Position numbers and translations under genes: made by a program
In this document: positions 24,731 through 36,321 of the stretch, in pieces
Layout: each line of letters opens with the position of its first letter
How positions within the stretch are numbered: position 1 is the first letter of the stretch
DNA from: Agaricus subrufescens
Lineage: Eukaryota; Basidiomycota; Agaricomycetes; Agaricales; Agaricaceae
Length of the DNA: 64,000 nucleotides
Reading direction: 5' to 3'
NCBI GenBank assembly: GCA_029945375.1
Contig: CM057064.1
Location: 1,860,001-1,924,000 of the forward strand
Notes under the pieces: model-generated
What the model was told of the DNA's origin: nothing
Database searches by the model: none
The model's input: the letters and a program-made list of their open reading frames with translations, nothing else

Positions 24731-25722
24731 CTACACCTTCACGCCCGTATGCACACACGCTATCCCTCCCCACATATTCACCCACGCCTCCTTCCCCGTC
24801 TTGAACCCTGCGTCCCTGATCATCGCCGCAAACTCGGCCTGTGGGGGGAATTTCCGGATGGACTCTACCAGATACTGGTACGAGTTTCGGTCTCCCGCGA
24901 GTATCGTCCCCAGCAGGGGGATGACCGTAAACGAGTACTGGTCATACAGGCTATGCAGAATATATCACAATCACATCATTTATAGCCAGCGTGCCGACGT
25001 ACGTGCTCAAAATAGGGTTGTCAACCCGGCTGAACTCCAAGCAAGCAAATGTGCCGCCTGGCTTGAGGACACGGTGAGCTTCTTGCAGAACGGCGGGGAT
25101 CGACGTGCAATTGCGTATGCCAAACGCAATAGTGTAGAGGTCATACGTATTATCCGGGAACTGCTCTGGGGAAAGCTGCTGCGCATTGCCTTCTGTAAAG
25201 GAGATCTGGGGTGCTGTGGCACACTATTAGGCACATTAATATTTCCGTACAAGGAAGAAACTCACTGTTGTAATACATGGTCTTCTTGAACCGCTTGAGA
25301 CCCTCCTTCAACATCTGCGAGTTAATATCTACGACATCCACAGTGGTGTCCCTACACGCATAGTTCTCCCGCGCAAAGTCAAGAATCCGAAGCGCTATAT
25401 CACCAGTGCCACCGGCTACGTCGATACATTTCTGAGGCCCGCGCCTGCCAGGGCGCAGCGATGCCACAAAGTCGTCCTTCCACAACCTATGGACTCCCAT
25501 TGATGAAGCATCATTCATAAGGTCATATTTTTCAGCCACAGAGTCAAAGACGTCTCGGACCAAGGCCTCCTTGGCCTCTTCCGGCACCGTTCGAAAACCA
25601 AATGAAGCCGTGCGAGGTTCAGAAGAAGACGGCCCTTGCGTAGACACTGAGCGCAGCCCTAGTGACGCCCGGTGAAGCGTTGTAGGTGTTCGAAGGAGGT
25701 GGCGGCTGACAAAAGCCTGCAT
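24731..25722 (-). CDS. COQ5: 2-methoxy-6-polyprenyl-1,4-benzoquinol methylase (ubiquinone C-methyltransferase)
   Basis: SAM-dependent C-methyltransferase of coenzyme Q synthesis, on the matrix side of the mitochondrial inner membrane in the CoQ synthome. The N-terminus [20 protein letters not shown] is a basic presequence. Next come [20 protein letters not shown] and [20 protein letters not shown], a UbiE/COQ5 signature, then the SAM motif [15 protein letters not shown] and motif [11 protein letters not shown]. After an intron come [14 protein letters not shown] and [13 protein letters not shown]. It ends VHTGVKV at TAG 24731-24733. Three exons. Divergent from FCF2, with 125 bp between starts. 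Confidence 0.94.
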
Positions 25723-25847
25723 TTTTGTGCGCGGAACTGTTCAGGCGCGACGGAGAAGGAAACGAAATTTAGAGTCACGTTACCACAATCTCATTGATCC
25801 CCGAATCTCGAGTTTCAACTCTTCACTTTTTTTCGTATCTTTGACAA
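25723..25847. promoter_or_regulatory. Shared promoter, COQ5 / FCF2
   Basis: 125 bp between divergent start codons. A T-rich run lies near 25827-25833 just before the FCF2 start; no TATA box stands out. Confidence 0.45.
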
Positions 25848-26952
25848 ATGTCCCCGGTTGCGGCATCAAGCAAACTGAAAGGAAAAGAAAAGGCCATACG
25901 TATGAACCACCTGAGTCACTCAGGTCCAAAGAGCTAATACAAGCATCAGTACCTCAAAAAACTTCAGAGTCTGAAGACGAATCAAGTTCGGATGCCTCCA
26001 CAACTTCCGACTCTGAAAGTGACTCAGACTCTAGCTCTTCAAGCGAATCCGACGAAGAAATTACGCAGGAATATCTAGACTCCCTATTACAAAAAGCTAG
26101 GGATAATGCCGCCGCAACAGAGAGCGAGATCCTCCAAATCACAGAGGACGAAGAAGATGTCTTGAAACTAGACGACGATACCGACGAGCTGTGAGTTTTG
26201 TCAATCTCTCACCAGACCACCGCTAACGTCTTCCAGACCACTCCCAAAACTCGACCCAGGTGTTCTACCTCCACTATATTTCGGCGCAAATGAAAGAAAA
26301 GGAGACGGCCTCACATTAATACGAGACCCCGAAGCAGACGAAGCAGAGAAAAAATCATCATCACAAACATCAGTAGCTCCCCCCCTCCCCCCTCCAGAAC
26401 TCACAAAAAGCGGAAAAGCTCTAACCAAGAAAGAAAAGAAAGCGGTTCGTTCACCAAGTCTACTCGATTCAACAATTCGACCTGATTTCATTTTATTAGC
26501 TCAAGAAGCAGACTGCTGGACCGGACTGGTTTGATCTACCGGCCCCCGCTGAAGCCGATCTACCACGTCTGCATCGTGAGGTCGAAGCTTTACGCTTGCG
26601 CAATCAATTAGACCCCAAAAGGTTCTATCGTAAAGATGAAGGTGAAGGTAAAGGGGTCAAAGGCCTACCGAAATACTTTGCCGTACGCCCCTTTCCCAAG
26701 CTACGAATACATTGATATCAATTCTTCACCTAGATGGGCAAAATTGTTGCCTCAGATTCTCCCTTCGGTAGTTCAAGCGCAGGTGATCTCCCCAAGAGTC
26801 AACGCAAGCGGACATTGGTAGACGAACTCGTTGACGATGCAGAAGCGAAACAGTATTCCAAGAAAAAGTTCAAGGAGTTACAGTCCGTTCGCGAAGCCAA
26901 AGGCAGAAATACGCTACGGGCGAAACAAGCGGCCCGAAAACCCAAATGGTGA
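25848..26952 (+). CDS. FCF2: Pre-rRNA processing protein Fcf2
   Basis: Nucleolar protein needed for early 35S pre-rRNA cleavages at A0, A1 and A2 (small subunit processome). The start at 25848 gives MSPVAASSKLKGKEKAI, joined through a 50-nt intron to LPQKTSESEDESS and a long Ser/Asp/Glu tract. The Fcf2 domain is C-terminal: TAGPDWFDLPAPAEADLPRL, LRLRNQLDPKRFYRKDEGEG, LPKYFA, then after an intron MGKIVASDSPFGSSS and KRTLVDELVDDAEAKQYSKK, ending in a basic AKQAARKPKW. Splice phases agree at every join. About five exons. It converges with UTP3/SAS10, another small-subunit processome gene. Confidence 0.87.
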
Positions 26953-27482
26953 CAAGCGACACCTTAATCTATTTGTTATCACGCAGCCATGATGCGCGAA
27001 TGCCCCCATTTTATTTGTGTCTTCATCGGTGTGTAGACCAACAGTTTAGGTGCTCATATATGCCCATTTGTAGTATCCCGCATCGGGGATCGTGTTGTCG
27101 CTGATTAATTAGCCGGGTCGGCAACATGGATTCGGGACCCCATATACTATCCTCTTATTACAACATCGATTTTGCCACCTGTTTTACGTATAGCGTAATT
27201 TGGCATTCCACCTGTGGTACGAGTTTTAACGACGACCTTGAGCAACACCTTGAGCTAAAGTGTCATTGGTACATCAATAAGTCGCTAAACCAAAGCTGTT
27301 TAATGTTTGATTGCCTCCACCCAAAGGTATGGAACCCGAAATCTTGGAATGACGTGCTGCGATCCATAAATGCCGAACCTTTTACATGTGAATGGGTTAC
27401 AATATACGATAAAATCCGCATGCGGTGAAAGAAGCAACGAGAATGCGCTTGAATACCGCGAATGAATAAAAAGTGTAGATCA
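26953..27482. other. Convergent intergenic region FCF2 / UTP3
   Basis: 530 bp between two stop codons facing each other. It contains an open frame of 100 codons from ATG at 27126 on the plus strand, without presequence, domain likeness or any intron pattern, which I treat as chance. It must hold both 3' UTRs. Confidence 0.4.
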
Positions 27483-29690
27483 TCAGCCCAACTTGACACT
27501 CTTGATAACCTTGGAGATCCCTGATTTCTCTCCATCGTATCTCCCTCCGGTCTCCGATAACCCTCCTTTGTAGACAGGTTTTTGCGAGGAGAGCTTCTTT
27601 TTTGCCTTCTCGTACTTCTGACGCTTCTTGACACGAGGGTTGCGTACCGCTTTAGGTCGATGGGGCGTAAGTCCCTTATTGGTGAGAATAGCCCGAGTGA
27701 GAGATCGAGGTCCAGTAGCTCCCTCTTCCTCATCCACACTAAACAAGAAAGATCAGTGGTGCACATATTAGGAAATGCAACAAATAGAACTTACTATTGA
27801 GAAGCTTTTTTAGTTTCATATTCGACTTTCTTTTGCTCTTTTCTCTCCTTGCTTTTCTTTTTGACAAGTTCGTAGTAACCGTCTGCATCTGATTGCTCTT
27901 CGTCATCGTCACCACTATCAGCTTCTCGCCTTCGTTTCTCTGACGTTCGCTCCGGTGGGTCAGACTCATCAAGATCTTCACCTCCTTGATTCCCGACCCT
28001 GTTCTTCGCTTCTTGTGCGAGCCTCGTTTCCTTTTCCTTTTGCCGCTCGCGATAGGGTAGATCATCATCGCCACCCACGGCCTGATTTCTCGCACCGCGC
28101 CGTTTAGCGCTGGTACTCTCGATTTTAGATGTGTGGAAGCGTAATGATTTCTTTCGAGCCCCTTTGTCGGCAGCGTCGGCAGCTAGAAGGTGCATTGCTT
28201 CGCCGTATGCATCATCTACATCGCCATTGGTAGGATTTGACTTAGTTGACTGGGTGAACACAGGTTCCTGAAGGTCGAAGACGGGAGTAATAGCAGTCTT
28301 GGTAGTTTCTGATGATATCTTGCGCTTTTTCTTCGGCGGCTGTACTGTGAGGGGTTGTACTACAGGAGGCTGGGGCAGAGCGAAGGAAACAGACGTCCGC
28401 GCATCTTCGAGAAGGTCATCAAGTTCTCCGGGCTCCAATCCTTTCTTTTCGGGCCATGATGAGATGCCTGCAAAATCTTCATCGTCCGTTAAATCTAGGC
28501 TTTCGTCGTCATCTTCGTCAAATTCAGGCTCGGAGTCGGAAAATACAAATCCAAGGTCTTCTAGGGTGGAAACCGATTGCTTCAGGGTTAAAAGTCGTTG
28601 CATAATAGGGTGCGAAGTCAAAAGTTCCGGCTTTTTCGCATATTTCTGGGTCGTCCGTAGGTGAAGGTAAAAGGCCAAGGTAGTCGCATAAGTGAGCAAT
28701 GCCTCTGAGGAAGGATTAGTGGACAGGAAATTTTGACAGTAGAATCAGCCGCACGATAGTGTAAATGAGCCATTCCAGCACCAAGCGGGTCCATTTGAGC
28801 TGGCTGCATTCTATACAACTTTAGTATCAGTGAGCTGGGGTAAAAGCCGAAACCCTTACTGAGCAATTTTCTTTCGGGTGTTCGTTAGTGCCCAGACGGT
28901 ATCATCCCAGTCACGGGCAAGTGCAAGTGCTTCAGGGTTGGTTTTCTCCAGGTGGCGTAATAGAGATTGCCTGTCTTGTGGAAGTGAGGGTATAGACGTA
29001 GCTTCATCCGTTTCACTAGTGCAAAAGTTAGCAAGCTATAAAAACATTCACACTTGTTCAACGTACTCAGTGGTAACGTCGAAGTGAGAGATCTCGTGCT
29101 TGTCGTTGAGGCCAAAATCATCATCATTCATTCCCTCTAATGCTTTCCTCTGTAACCGTATTGCTTCTTGTTCTTCTAATTCATGGCCTTCCTCGTCGTC
29201 AGACTCCAGCTGTGCCGCATTCGATGAATAATAGGCAGCCTTTCCGCGTCCCCATGTTTCCTCCTCTGAATCTTCCTCTTCCGAATCTTTCTGCTTATTC
29301 TTCCTTTCCTTCTTCTTGGATTTCGGCACCCCAGATGCGGGTGCTGTCTTGCCAATGTTGTCACTTCCATAGTCCTCTTCATTCTCTTCGAGACCACCAC
29401 CTTCGTCGTCACTTTCATCCTCCTCCAAGCCCTTCAGGGCGAAAACTTCATCATCATCCCCATCATCATCATAGTGGCTGTACGAATCACCATCTAGAAG
29501 AACTTTATCTCGAGATGCATGGACTGGACGAAAAAAGTTAGCGTGACATGAAACCAGGTATTGCGCCACTCTCACAAGCATCCTCTTCATCCAGGGGTAT
29601 GTCGTCCCGAGTTTCCCAGCGATTCAACGAAGCATCGGACTTTCGGGGCTTTCGCGACCTGCTTCCCTTTGATTGTCTTGGTTTGGGCAT
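27483..29690 (-). CDS. UTP3: Sas10/Utp3 small-subunit processome protein
   Basis: U3 snoRNP-associated nucleolar protein of the small-subunit processome, also linked to silencing in yeast. The start at 29690 gives MPKPRQSKGSRSRKPRKSDA, then LNRWETRDDIPLDEED. A very acidic stretch precedes WGRGKAAYYSSNAAQLESDD and EEQEAIRLQRKALEGMNDDD, the Sas10/Utp3 N-terminal motif. The central part has YLHLRTTQKYAKKPELLTSH (the Sas10-like helical segment with the PVI-type repeat following). The conserved C-terminal Sas10 domain reads RSLTRAILTNKGLTPHRPKA, VRNPRVKKRQKYEKAKKKLS, YKGGLSETGGRYDGEKSGIS, KVIKSVKLG, then TGA 27483-27485. About seven exons. Low-complexity acidic and basic tracts alternate, as is usual here. 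Confidence 0.92.
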
Positions 29691-30012
29691 ATGAGAGAAG
29701 AGTGGAATGCAGTAAAATTCAAAGCTATATCCATCTGCGTATTATATAAGCTAGGCAGTCGCATGGTAGCCAATGGACAATACAAATCGCAAGTAAGGGT
29801 GTGCTGCGGAGAGGTGCCATGCTATCTGATTTTTCCCTGGGCTCCTTGAACACCTGGGTACTAATTGACATTCCAAGTTAGCGCGACTACTCTGACTGCA
29901 ATTGATCCCGAATTCTCTCCACTTCCTGGCGCCGCTCGGGAACTCTAGTTGTCTTGGTCGCCTGTAGATAATGACTGTGACGTGAGAGTCATATCTGGTA
30001 ATCTTGCAAGTT
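29691..30012. other. Intergenic, UTP3 upstream region
   Basis: 322 bp between the UTP3 start and the stop of the DUF2462 gene, both minus. It presumably holds the UTP3 promoter. No gene is seen in it. Confidence 0.4.
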
Positions 30013-30406
30013 CTACTTGGCAGTTTTCTTATTTTTGGTCGATGAAGAGGATCTAGTTCAAATAGAAATATTAAGAGCCTAGATTCAGGAATTGTAAGAG
30101 TACTCACGCCTCTGGTAGTGCAGTATTTTTCATAATTGTGAGCTTCCCTGCCGAGGCGGCGGAAACCATTTGTTGCTCGATAGATTTATTAATTTTAGAG
30201 CTCAGAGTCTGGGCAGGGGGTGAATATCGGCGAGCGACGAGAGTCAACGAAAGATAACGCACTTTGTGCATTTGCGCCTGCTTAACGAGCGCAGCCTTCT
30301 TGGGAGGTACAGTCCTTTTTCCCTTCTTAGTATTCGCAGCGGCCTTGTGGGCATGACGCGCTGAAGGAGCCTTGGCCTGAAGCCCTTTGGTCTTGCCCTG
30401 TGCCAT
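30013..30406 (-). CDS. Small basic DUF2462 / UPF0390 family protein
   Basis: Small very basic protein of a eukaryotic family (human member C19orf53, Leydig cell tumour 10 kDa homologue); the role is not established, although basic composition suggests a nucleolar or RNA-binding job (inference). The start at 30406 gives MAQGKTKGLQAKAPSARHAH, then KKGKRTVPPKKAALVKQAQM and HK. After an intron it reads TLSSKINKSIEQQMVSAASA and GKLTIMKNTALPEA. A GTGAGT donor right after that means the apparent stop at 30104 is intronic: splicing to the AG before 30060 gives a last exon SSSSTKNKKTAK and TAG at 30013-30015. That tail fits the family better. Head-to-head with NDUFA9, with 134 bp between starts. Confidence 0.78.
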
Positions 30407-30540
30407 AGGCGGTGTGGATTGATAAAAGGTAATGTGACATCGGTCACGCGTTGTTATTCGTGACAGACACCCGCCATTCACCGAACGTTGCAGAGTATAA
30501 ACGCATTGCTTATTCCTCAAGCTTTCGCTGAAATAGTGGT
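30407..30540. promoter_or_regulatory. Shared promoter, DUF2462 gene / NDUFA9
   Basis: 134 bp between divergent start codons. Contains GTATAAACG at about 30496-30504 on the plus strand, a TATA-like site roughly 40 bp before the NDUFA9 start. Confidence 0.5.
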
Positions 30541-32097
30541 ATGCTAGCGTCTACCTCCAAGATGCTATGCTTACGACGCGCTTCCGGCGTTGGTAAAGTT
30601 CGTATTCATTCTTCTACAGACAATACCAAAATGGCTTATTCCCGACAGCGAGCATACCATGACCTCGTCAACCTTCCCACTAAGAAACCGGTCATTTCTT
30701 ACGGACCTCCTGGATACAGTGCTGTTTCTGGTCATACCGTCACAGTTTTTGGTGCTACTGGATTTCTAGGCAGATACCTAGTTTCTAAACTTGGTATGCG
30801 ACGTTTGTTACATCCAGTTTTCCTCGTGTTATTCAATTCTGCTCTGCAGGAAAATTGGGGACACAAGTAATTATTCCCTACCGGGATGAAGACGATTCTC
30901 GTATTTTTAAACCTATGGGCGATTTAGGACAGATCGTTCGGATGGTAGGGTTTCAACCCGTTAGTCTGTGGTTCACGTGTTTATTCTATGATTCTTGCAG
31001 GAGTGGGATATCCGCGATGAGAAACAAATTGCTGAATGTGTCAGGCATTCAGACATCGTCTATAACCTTGTTGGACGAGATTACGAGACCAAGTTAGTAC
31101 TTTTGTGGAACATCTCCTCTTGTTGGCTTGAACAATTTTTAATATGTCGACTTTAGGAACTTCAAATTTGGAGATGTGAATGCTGCAGGGGCCGAGCGTA
31201 TCGCCAGGGTTTGTGCAGCAGAGGGCGTCCCACGTCTTGTTCAAATCTCGCATTTAAATGCTTCCGCAACATCTGAATCAAAGTTCTATCAAACGAAAGC
31301 AGAAGGTGAGGAGCGGGTAAGAGCCGCCTTCCCAACTGCAACAATCATGCGGCCTGGCCCCATGTATGGCCCTGAAGACAAACTTTTGAACAACATGGCA
31401 TGTGAGTCTTTCTTCGATATTGTCCGCCGGTCTAGTCCTGACGAACTTAATCGCAGTTTGGCCAATCTGGTGGAAACTCAACCAAGCGGACACTCGGATA
31501 CGCCCAGTCCATGTAAGCAGGAAACAATATTCTTCGTTGTGTTTGAACCCTTGAGACTATTATGCTACAGGTCTTTGATGTCGCCCAAGCTCTTGCCAAT
31601 CAAGTTGCGAATAACATCCCTGGACGCACGCTGTCGTTACCGGGACCTTCTACGCTTACATATGAATATCTCCTCGACCTTGTTTCCTCGGTGACTCTTC
31701 GACCACCGTCCCGAGCGCCGATGTTACCCAAGGCCGTTGCACTCGCGATGGCTAAATTGGCACAGAACGTATGGTGGCCAGCGCTTAGTCCCGATGAAGT
31801 TGTCAGGCGTTACATTGATGACGCTGATGTTTCTGGCGATTGGGAAGCCGTCGGCGTGAACCCAACCGAGATTGAGTCTCACGCTATCCGGTATCTGAGA
31901 CGCTATCGTACCGCGTATGTTTCGAAACTATATTTTGGTATTGAGTACTCATAGCCGTCACAAACTTTTAGGGAAAATTACGTTCGCCCTGCGGTGATCC
32001 CACCGAGACCGTCTTCGAAAGCCGTTGTAAGTTGAATTGTTCCTTGGCATTTTTGTCATGCTGACACTCTTCGTATTATAAGGTAGAGGAATATTAG
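30541..32097 (+). CDS. NDUFA9: NADH:ubiquinone oxidoreductase 39/40 kDa subunit (NDUFA9-like)
   Basis: Accessory subunit of mitochondrial complex I with an NADPH-binding atypical short-chain dehydrogenase fold. The start at 30541 gives [20 protein letters not shown], a presequence. Downstream: [20 protein letters not shown] (the Rossmann glycine motif), [120 protein letters not shown]. After two more introns it reads [19 protein letters not shown], then [12 protein letters not shown]. It ends [17 protein letters not shown] and VVEEY, TAG at 32095-32097, through two small 3' introns. All phases agree. About nine exons. Complete. Confidence 0.92.
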
Positions 32098-32356
32098 CTA
32101 AATACAGCAGGCTTGTGTGTATTCTTCCCTAATAATAGACAGAGTTCAGCGCGTGCTATTGGCGATAAAACGCAGCTCAAGCGGCTCTCGATTTGGCACA
32201 TGCACTTGGCAAAGCAAAAGGAGTCAAATTTGATGTAATTCAAATGAGAATATCAATCGACGATGCATAAAATATGGAATTCAAGTTAGAGCATACAATA
32301 AGCAAAAAGAGTAGCAATTGAGAGTGGACTATGCTATGAGCGATACGAGAGTAAAT

Positions 32357-32892
32357 CTAGAAGCCTGGGGGTACCAATGCTTTTGGTTGTTGTTGGGATG
32401 GTGGATACATCGGAGGAGGGGCAAGCATCTGAGGGACAGAGTTAGGACGGGAGATTCAGGGAAAGAACAGCCAGAAAAGACAGCCGCGCGTTGGCATGTG
32501 TCAAGAGGGCAGGAACGTACCTGCTGCGCGCCCTGCTGTTGCTCGAGCATCTCCTTCTCCTGAGCGACAATTTTGGCTTCGTCTTCCAGGCTAAGTGCTA
32601 GGGGAAGGGCGACAAGCAATGCTGATGTGGTGACAACCCACACGATGCTTCCCGCGACTTTCCCACCCTTTTTAATGAAGGAGGCTGTCTTTGAGATTTT
32701 GGAAGAGATGGAGTGACGGGTCGTGGGAGGGACAATGTCGACGAGAGCGGCGACACGGTCAAAGAGGGACTCTTCGACGGACGCCTCCGAGGCGAGGGAG
32801 GACAGCGAGTCCGTGGAGCCGGTGCGCGAGGAGGCGGGGGAGCCGTAGGGCGAGTTGGCCTCCTTTTCGTCTACAATTTCGACCTTGACCAT
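32357..32892 (-). CDS. TOM22: Mitochondrial import receptor subunit Tom22
   Basis: Central receptor of the TOM complex in the mitochondrial outer membrane. The start at 32892 gives MVKVEIVDEKEANSPYGSPA and an acidic, Ser-rich cytosolic receptor part, then SVEESLFDRVAALVDIVPP, TTRHSISSKISKTASFIKKG and a single membrane anchor, GSIVWVVTTSALLVALPLAL, the usual Tom22 arrangement. A short acidic intermembrane-space part DEAKIVAQEKEMLEQQQGAQ follows. After a 90-nt intron the last exon gives MLAPPPMYPPSQQQPKALVP and PGF, TAG 32357-32359. Two exons. Divergent from the Zn2Cys6 regulator, with 521 bp between starts. Confidence 0.9.
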
Positions 32893-33413
32893 GATGTGCA
32901 GGCGACGCTCGGTTGTGACGCGAAAAGTTTGGGACAAGTGACGTGAGGCGGTGTGACGGGTGTGACTGGGTGTCGGGTGTGACACGAGCGTTCGGCACCG
33001 AGGATGGGCGACCCTGTGACGGTGTGTGAGAGCAGAAGATCTGGCTTGGCAAGCGCAGCGGGCGAGAGAAAAAGTGAAGCTGCCTGTTGCCTATGGCCGT
33101 CCGGTGATTTGCGGGCGCGGCGGAGGGGGAGATTTCGCGGAACAAACCTGTGGTGACAGCAGGTTCAGGTTGGCAGAGGTTGGTAGGTATATAAGCCGAT
33201 GCTAACAACCCCATAAATAAATATAAGTATTAACTCCCTATCACTCCTCCCTATTCTCCCTCCTCCTGGCGCCCATGCAGAACGACAATCTCTACAGGGA
33301 CAGCGCCGCCGCACCGCCTGTCCACCAGCCGAGTGCCTCCCTCTCCCATCCTCCGTTGCCCTGCTCCTGATTCCAGGCTCCCTCCCCCAGACCTCAGCCT
33401 CCCGAATCAATCC
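32893..33413. promoter_or_regulatory. Divergent upstream region, TOM22 / Zn2Cys6 regulator
   Basis: 521 bp. The TOM22 side holds several GGTGTGACGGGTGTGA-like direct repeats (about 32948-32980). On the regulator side an upstream ATG at about 33273 opens a frame (MQNDNLYRDSAAAPP) that stops before the chosen start at 33414. It may be an upstream ORF in the leader, or an unrecognised first exon. Confidence 0.35.
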
Positions 33414-36321
33414 ATGCAGAACCACATCCACGAACTCGCCAAATCGCTCCCCGTGCCTCAGCCCGCTCCCCGCAAGCAGAATACCGCTTGCGATGCCTGC
33501 AGGTCCGCTCCAAAATCTGGTTCGCGCTGCCCATCACCTGATTCTGTCGCAGATCGAGAAAGGTAAAATGCAACAGAATTCCCGGCCAGGACAAGGTACT
33601 CCATCAGCCTATACCCCACTGTTGTCGACTAATTTTTCCGGTATCAAATCCAGTGTCAGGTATTTTTCCATGCTTACTCCTCCGCTCTATGTGTGGCCCT
33701 CATCCGCGCGCCAGCATTGTTTGGCCAAGAATTACCCCTGCACGTACGCACCGCCTCCCGCATATAGCTCGATTCAGCACTGACTGAGCCTTTGCCCCAT
33801 CCAGCCATTACGTGCAGCAGGCCACCAGCGAAAAGAAGCGATTGGCAGTCAATCGAAGAAGAAATCTTAGCTCAGCGAATTCCAGGTACGCGCTGCTAAT
33901 CGTATCACACGAATGACCACCTGTGGATGAGGTTCCTTTTTTCAAGTGCCCCCTACCCTGTCCCTCTCAAACAGTAAGTTCCTGACACAAAGGTTTCAAA
34001 CCCTGCCTAACTGTCGCTCCAACCCTCAGGATATCTCCGTCTGTGGAGCCAACATCACCGACTTCCTTTTTACCGAGCCCTCATTGCACCCAGCCCCTCA
34101 TTGTGAGGTACGGGTTGCATCCTGGCATCACTCTCAGCACCCCGACGCGCGACGCTCTGGGCTTCATCTTCGCGCCTCCCGACAACACAGGGTGTGTCAA
34201 AATAAACATTTCTTTTAAACTTTTATCAACATTCTTTTCCCTTGACAGTGAACTTCCTCCTTACACAGCATCTACACACCTCAAGTCTCCATACGAACCT
34301 TGGGGTGATTTAGCCCATAAATTGGAGGACGACAAATTTAAAGCGGAGTAAGTTTGTCGCACGATCTACATTATTGTTTATCATGATCGGGCGCCGCATT
34401 TTGATATGCTACTCGTTCATAGTCCGTGGGTTGCCTTGTTAGTATCATAAGCTGACTTGTTGTTATGACGCAGGTTTGCACGCGATCTCGTTGAAGTATT
34501 TTTCCAAATTGTTCACACTCGGCTTCCGTTACTCAACCCTGCACAATTTCGAAGCCGCCTTCAGCTGTACAACAATTTGGGCTCTGGATCTTCTTCTAAC
34601 GACAAACCTCTACATCCTGCCCTAGTTGCAACCGTCTTAGCATGGGGGAGCAAATTCTCTGAACATCCCATTCTTGTAGCGGACCGAAGGCGACCTGGCG
34701 GACAGAGTCTCCTAGCAAAGGCACTTATAGATCGTGCACGCGACCTTGCTGAAGCACTCAAAGTACATCGCGTGGCTTCTGCCGAGCATGTGGTTATCGG
34801 CCTCCTCATCGAGCCACTACAAAACCGTGAGCATTTCCTTTTCCATTTTGACGATCTTTGATTGGTGTTCTGTTTCTTAGAAAACCCGGAAGATCCAAGC
34901 GGTATGGTACTCTGCTTCCCATGTTTATTCTGGGTACTGACACCGCGGATATCGCCTTCAGGATATCATGGTTTCTGGCTCACCTGCGCAACCAGGCACT
35001 TATTAGAACTTGGGGTGAGTTTCAGCGGAAAAGAACGCCATTACTCCCTGATATCCATGATGCCAGATCAATCACAAGTCTGTAATGGCGAACATAGCGG
35101 ACTCAGAAAGCAGAGGAACAATGATCTTTGCTTGGTGGATGGCATGCATATCAGATGCCTATGCCTCCGCCTACTACCGCCGAAAGCCGGTCCTTGACGA
35201 CAACGACTATGACATTGATTTCTACACCGTTGACCCCGTCAATCCAGAACTCGTTGATACTCACGCTGCAATGCCTTCTCCTCGGGAGCAGTTGGAAGTG
35301 AGTCATCTATTTTTAGGTTTATGGTTCAATCACTAAGGTTCAAATATAGTTTCTCGTAAGGGTCTCTGACAAGGAAACCTGAAAGGTATTAAAAACTAAA
35401 TACAGGGCTACTATCGAGCGGCACATTCATTAGCGCATGCGGCGCGTCATATGTCCAAACATCTCTGGCGTCCATCAACCGACTCCGACGGTGTTCCATT
35501 CGCAGACCTTTACTCCTCCGTCCAGGAACTTCTTTCTTGGCGGGACGAATTTTTGACTCTCGTTGGTGTTCCAAGCAACTTTGAAGGGGAATGGGATTTC
35601 GTATCCGTTAGTCAACATTTGAGTGATGGCTGGACAGTCCCACTGATCTGGTTCTCCTAGGCTGTGTCATCATGTGCGAGCGATGCAACGTATCATGTCA
35701 TGTGGATCATCCTGTTTAGTGCATTGGATGACTTTGGCATTAAAGAGCTGAATGGATCGATTCCGCCCAACATCACTGAGATCGAATCACTGAAACGAAA
35801 GGTGGCTGACGAAGCACTACATGGGGCGTTGCGTATTGCTGGTCTCGTAAGTATCTGGCTCCGGAAGACGACTCTAATATTGACTGTCTATAGGCTGGTG
35901 TCCTAACGTCCAACGGATATCTGGTGAGATTCCTACCCAATCAATTTTATTGTTCTAATGTTTGTCTTAGCGGCTCGACCCTGCAGTAATGCATGTAAGT
36001 TGTATACAAGCCGGGACATTGCTGGCCCGGCTCGGTCGGCCAGAAGTTCAAAATTGTATCGCCGGACTGGAACAATACAGTTATTCGTACGAGGAAGCCG
36101 GAGAACAGGCCGTAGAAATGCGTCGACTATATAGTGCAGCTCGCGCAGGGCAAACTGAGCTCAATCATATGGCTTCCGCTACTCTGCGAATTACGACTTC
36201 CCCGCTCCGTAACGGTAATCAAGACGAAGATCAGGTCATGAAAAACGGTACATCGCCTCAACATCGCTCACATCGCTCCTACAATAACCATACGCCACCA
36301 ATTGATGTCAGTACACCTTGA
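33414..36321 (+). CDS. Fungal Zn(II)2Cys6 transcription factor
   Basis: Sequence-specific nuclear regulator of the Gal4 type; its target is unknown. The start at 33414 gives MQNHIHELAKSLPVPQPAPR, then KQNTACDACR / SRKVKCNRIPGQDK / CQ / HCLAKNYPC, joined through three introns. Together they make a perfect C-x2-C-x6-C-x8-C-x2-C-x6-C zinc cluster. The exon between the last two introns is only 6 nt (33654-33659, codes CQ) and supplies the fourth cysteine. A basic linker HYVQQATSEKKRLAVNRRRN follows. The middle-homology part spans about 34200-36000: GLHPGITLSTPTRDALGFIF, YEPWGDLAHKLEDDKFKAEF, VEVFFQIVHTRLPLLNPAQF, HPALVATVLAWGSKFSEHPI. It ends HRSYNNHTPPIDVSTP at 36321. About a dozen introns. Some mid-gene exon joins are uncertain. 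Confidence 0.82.

Noticed and set aside
27126..27428. 100-codon plus-strand frame with ATG between FCF2 and UTP3
   Set aside because: Lies in the shared 3' region; no domain, presequence or splice pattern.
30104..30106. Stop codon of the DUF2462 gene at 30104
   Set aside because: It lies inside a GTGAGT donor; splicing to 30060 gives a better family-like C-terminus ending at 30013.
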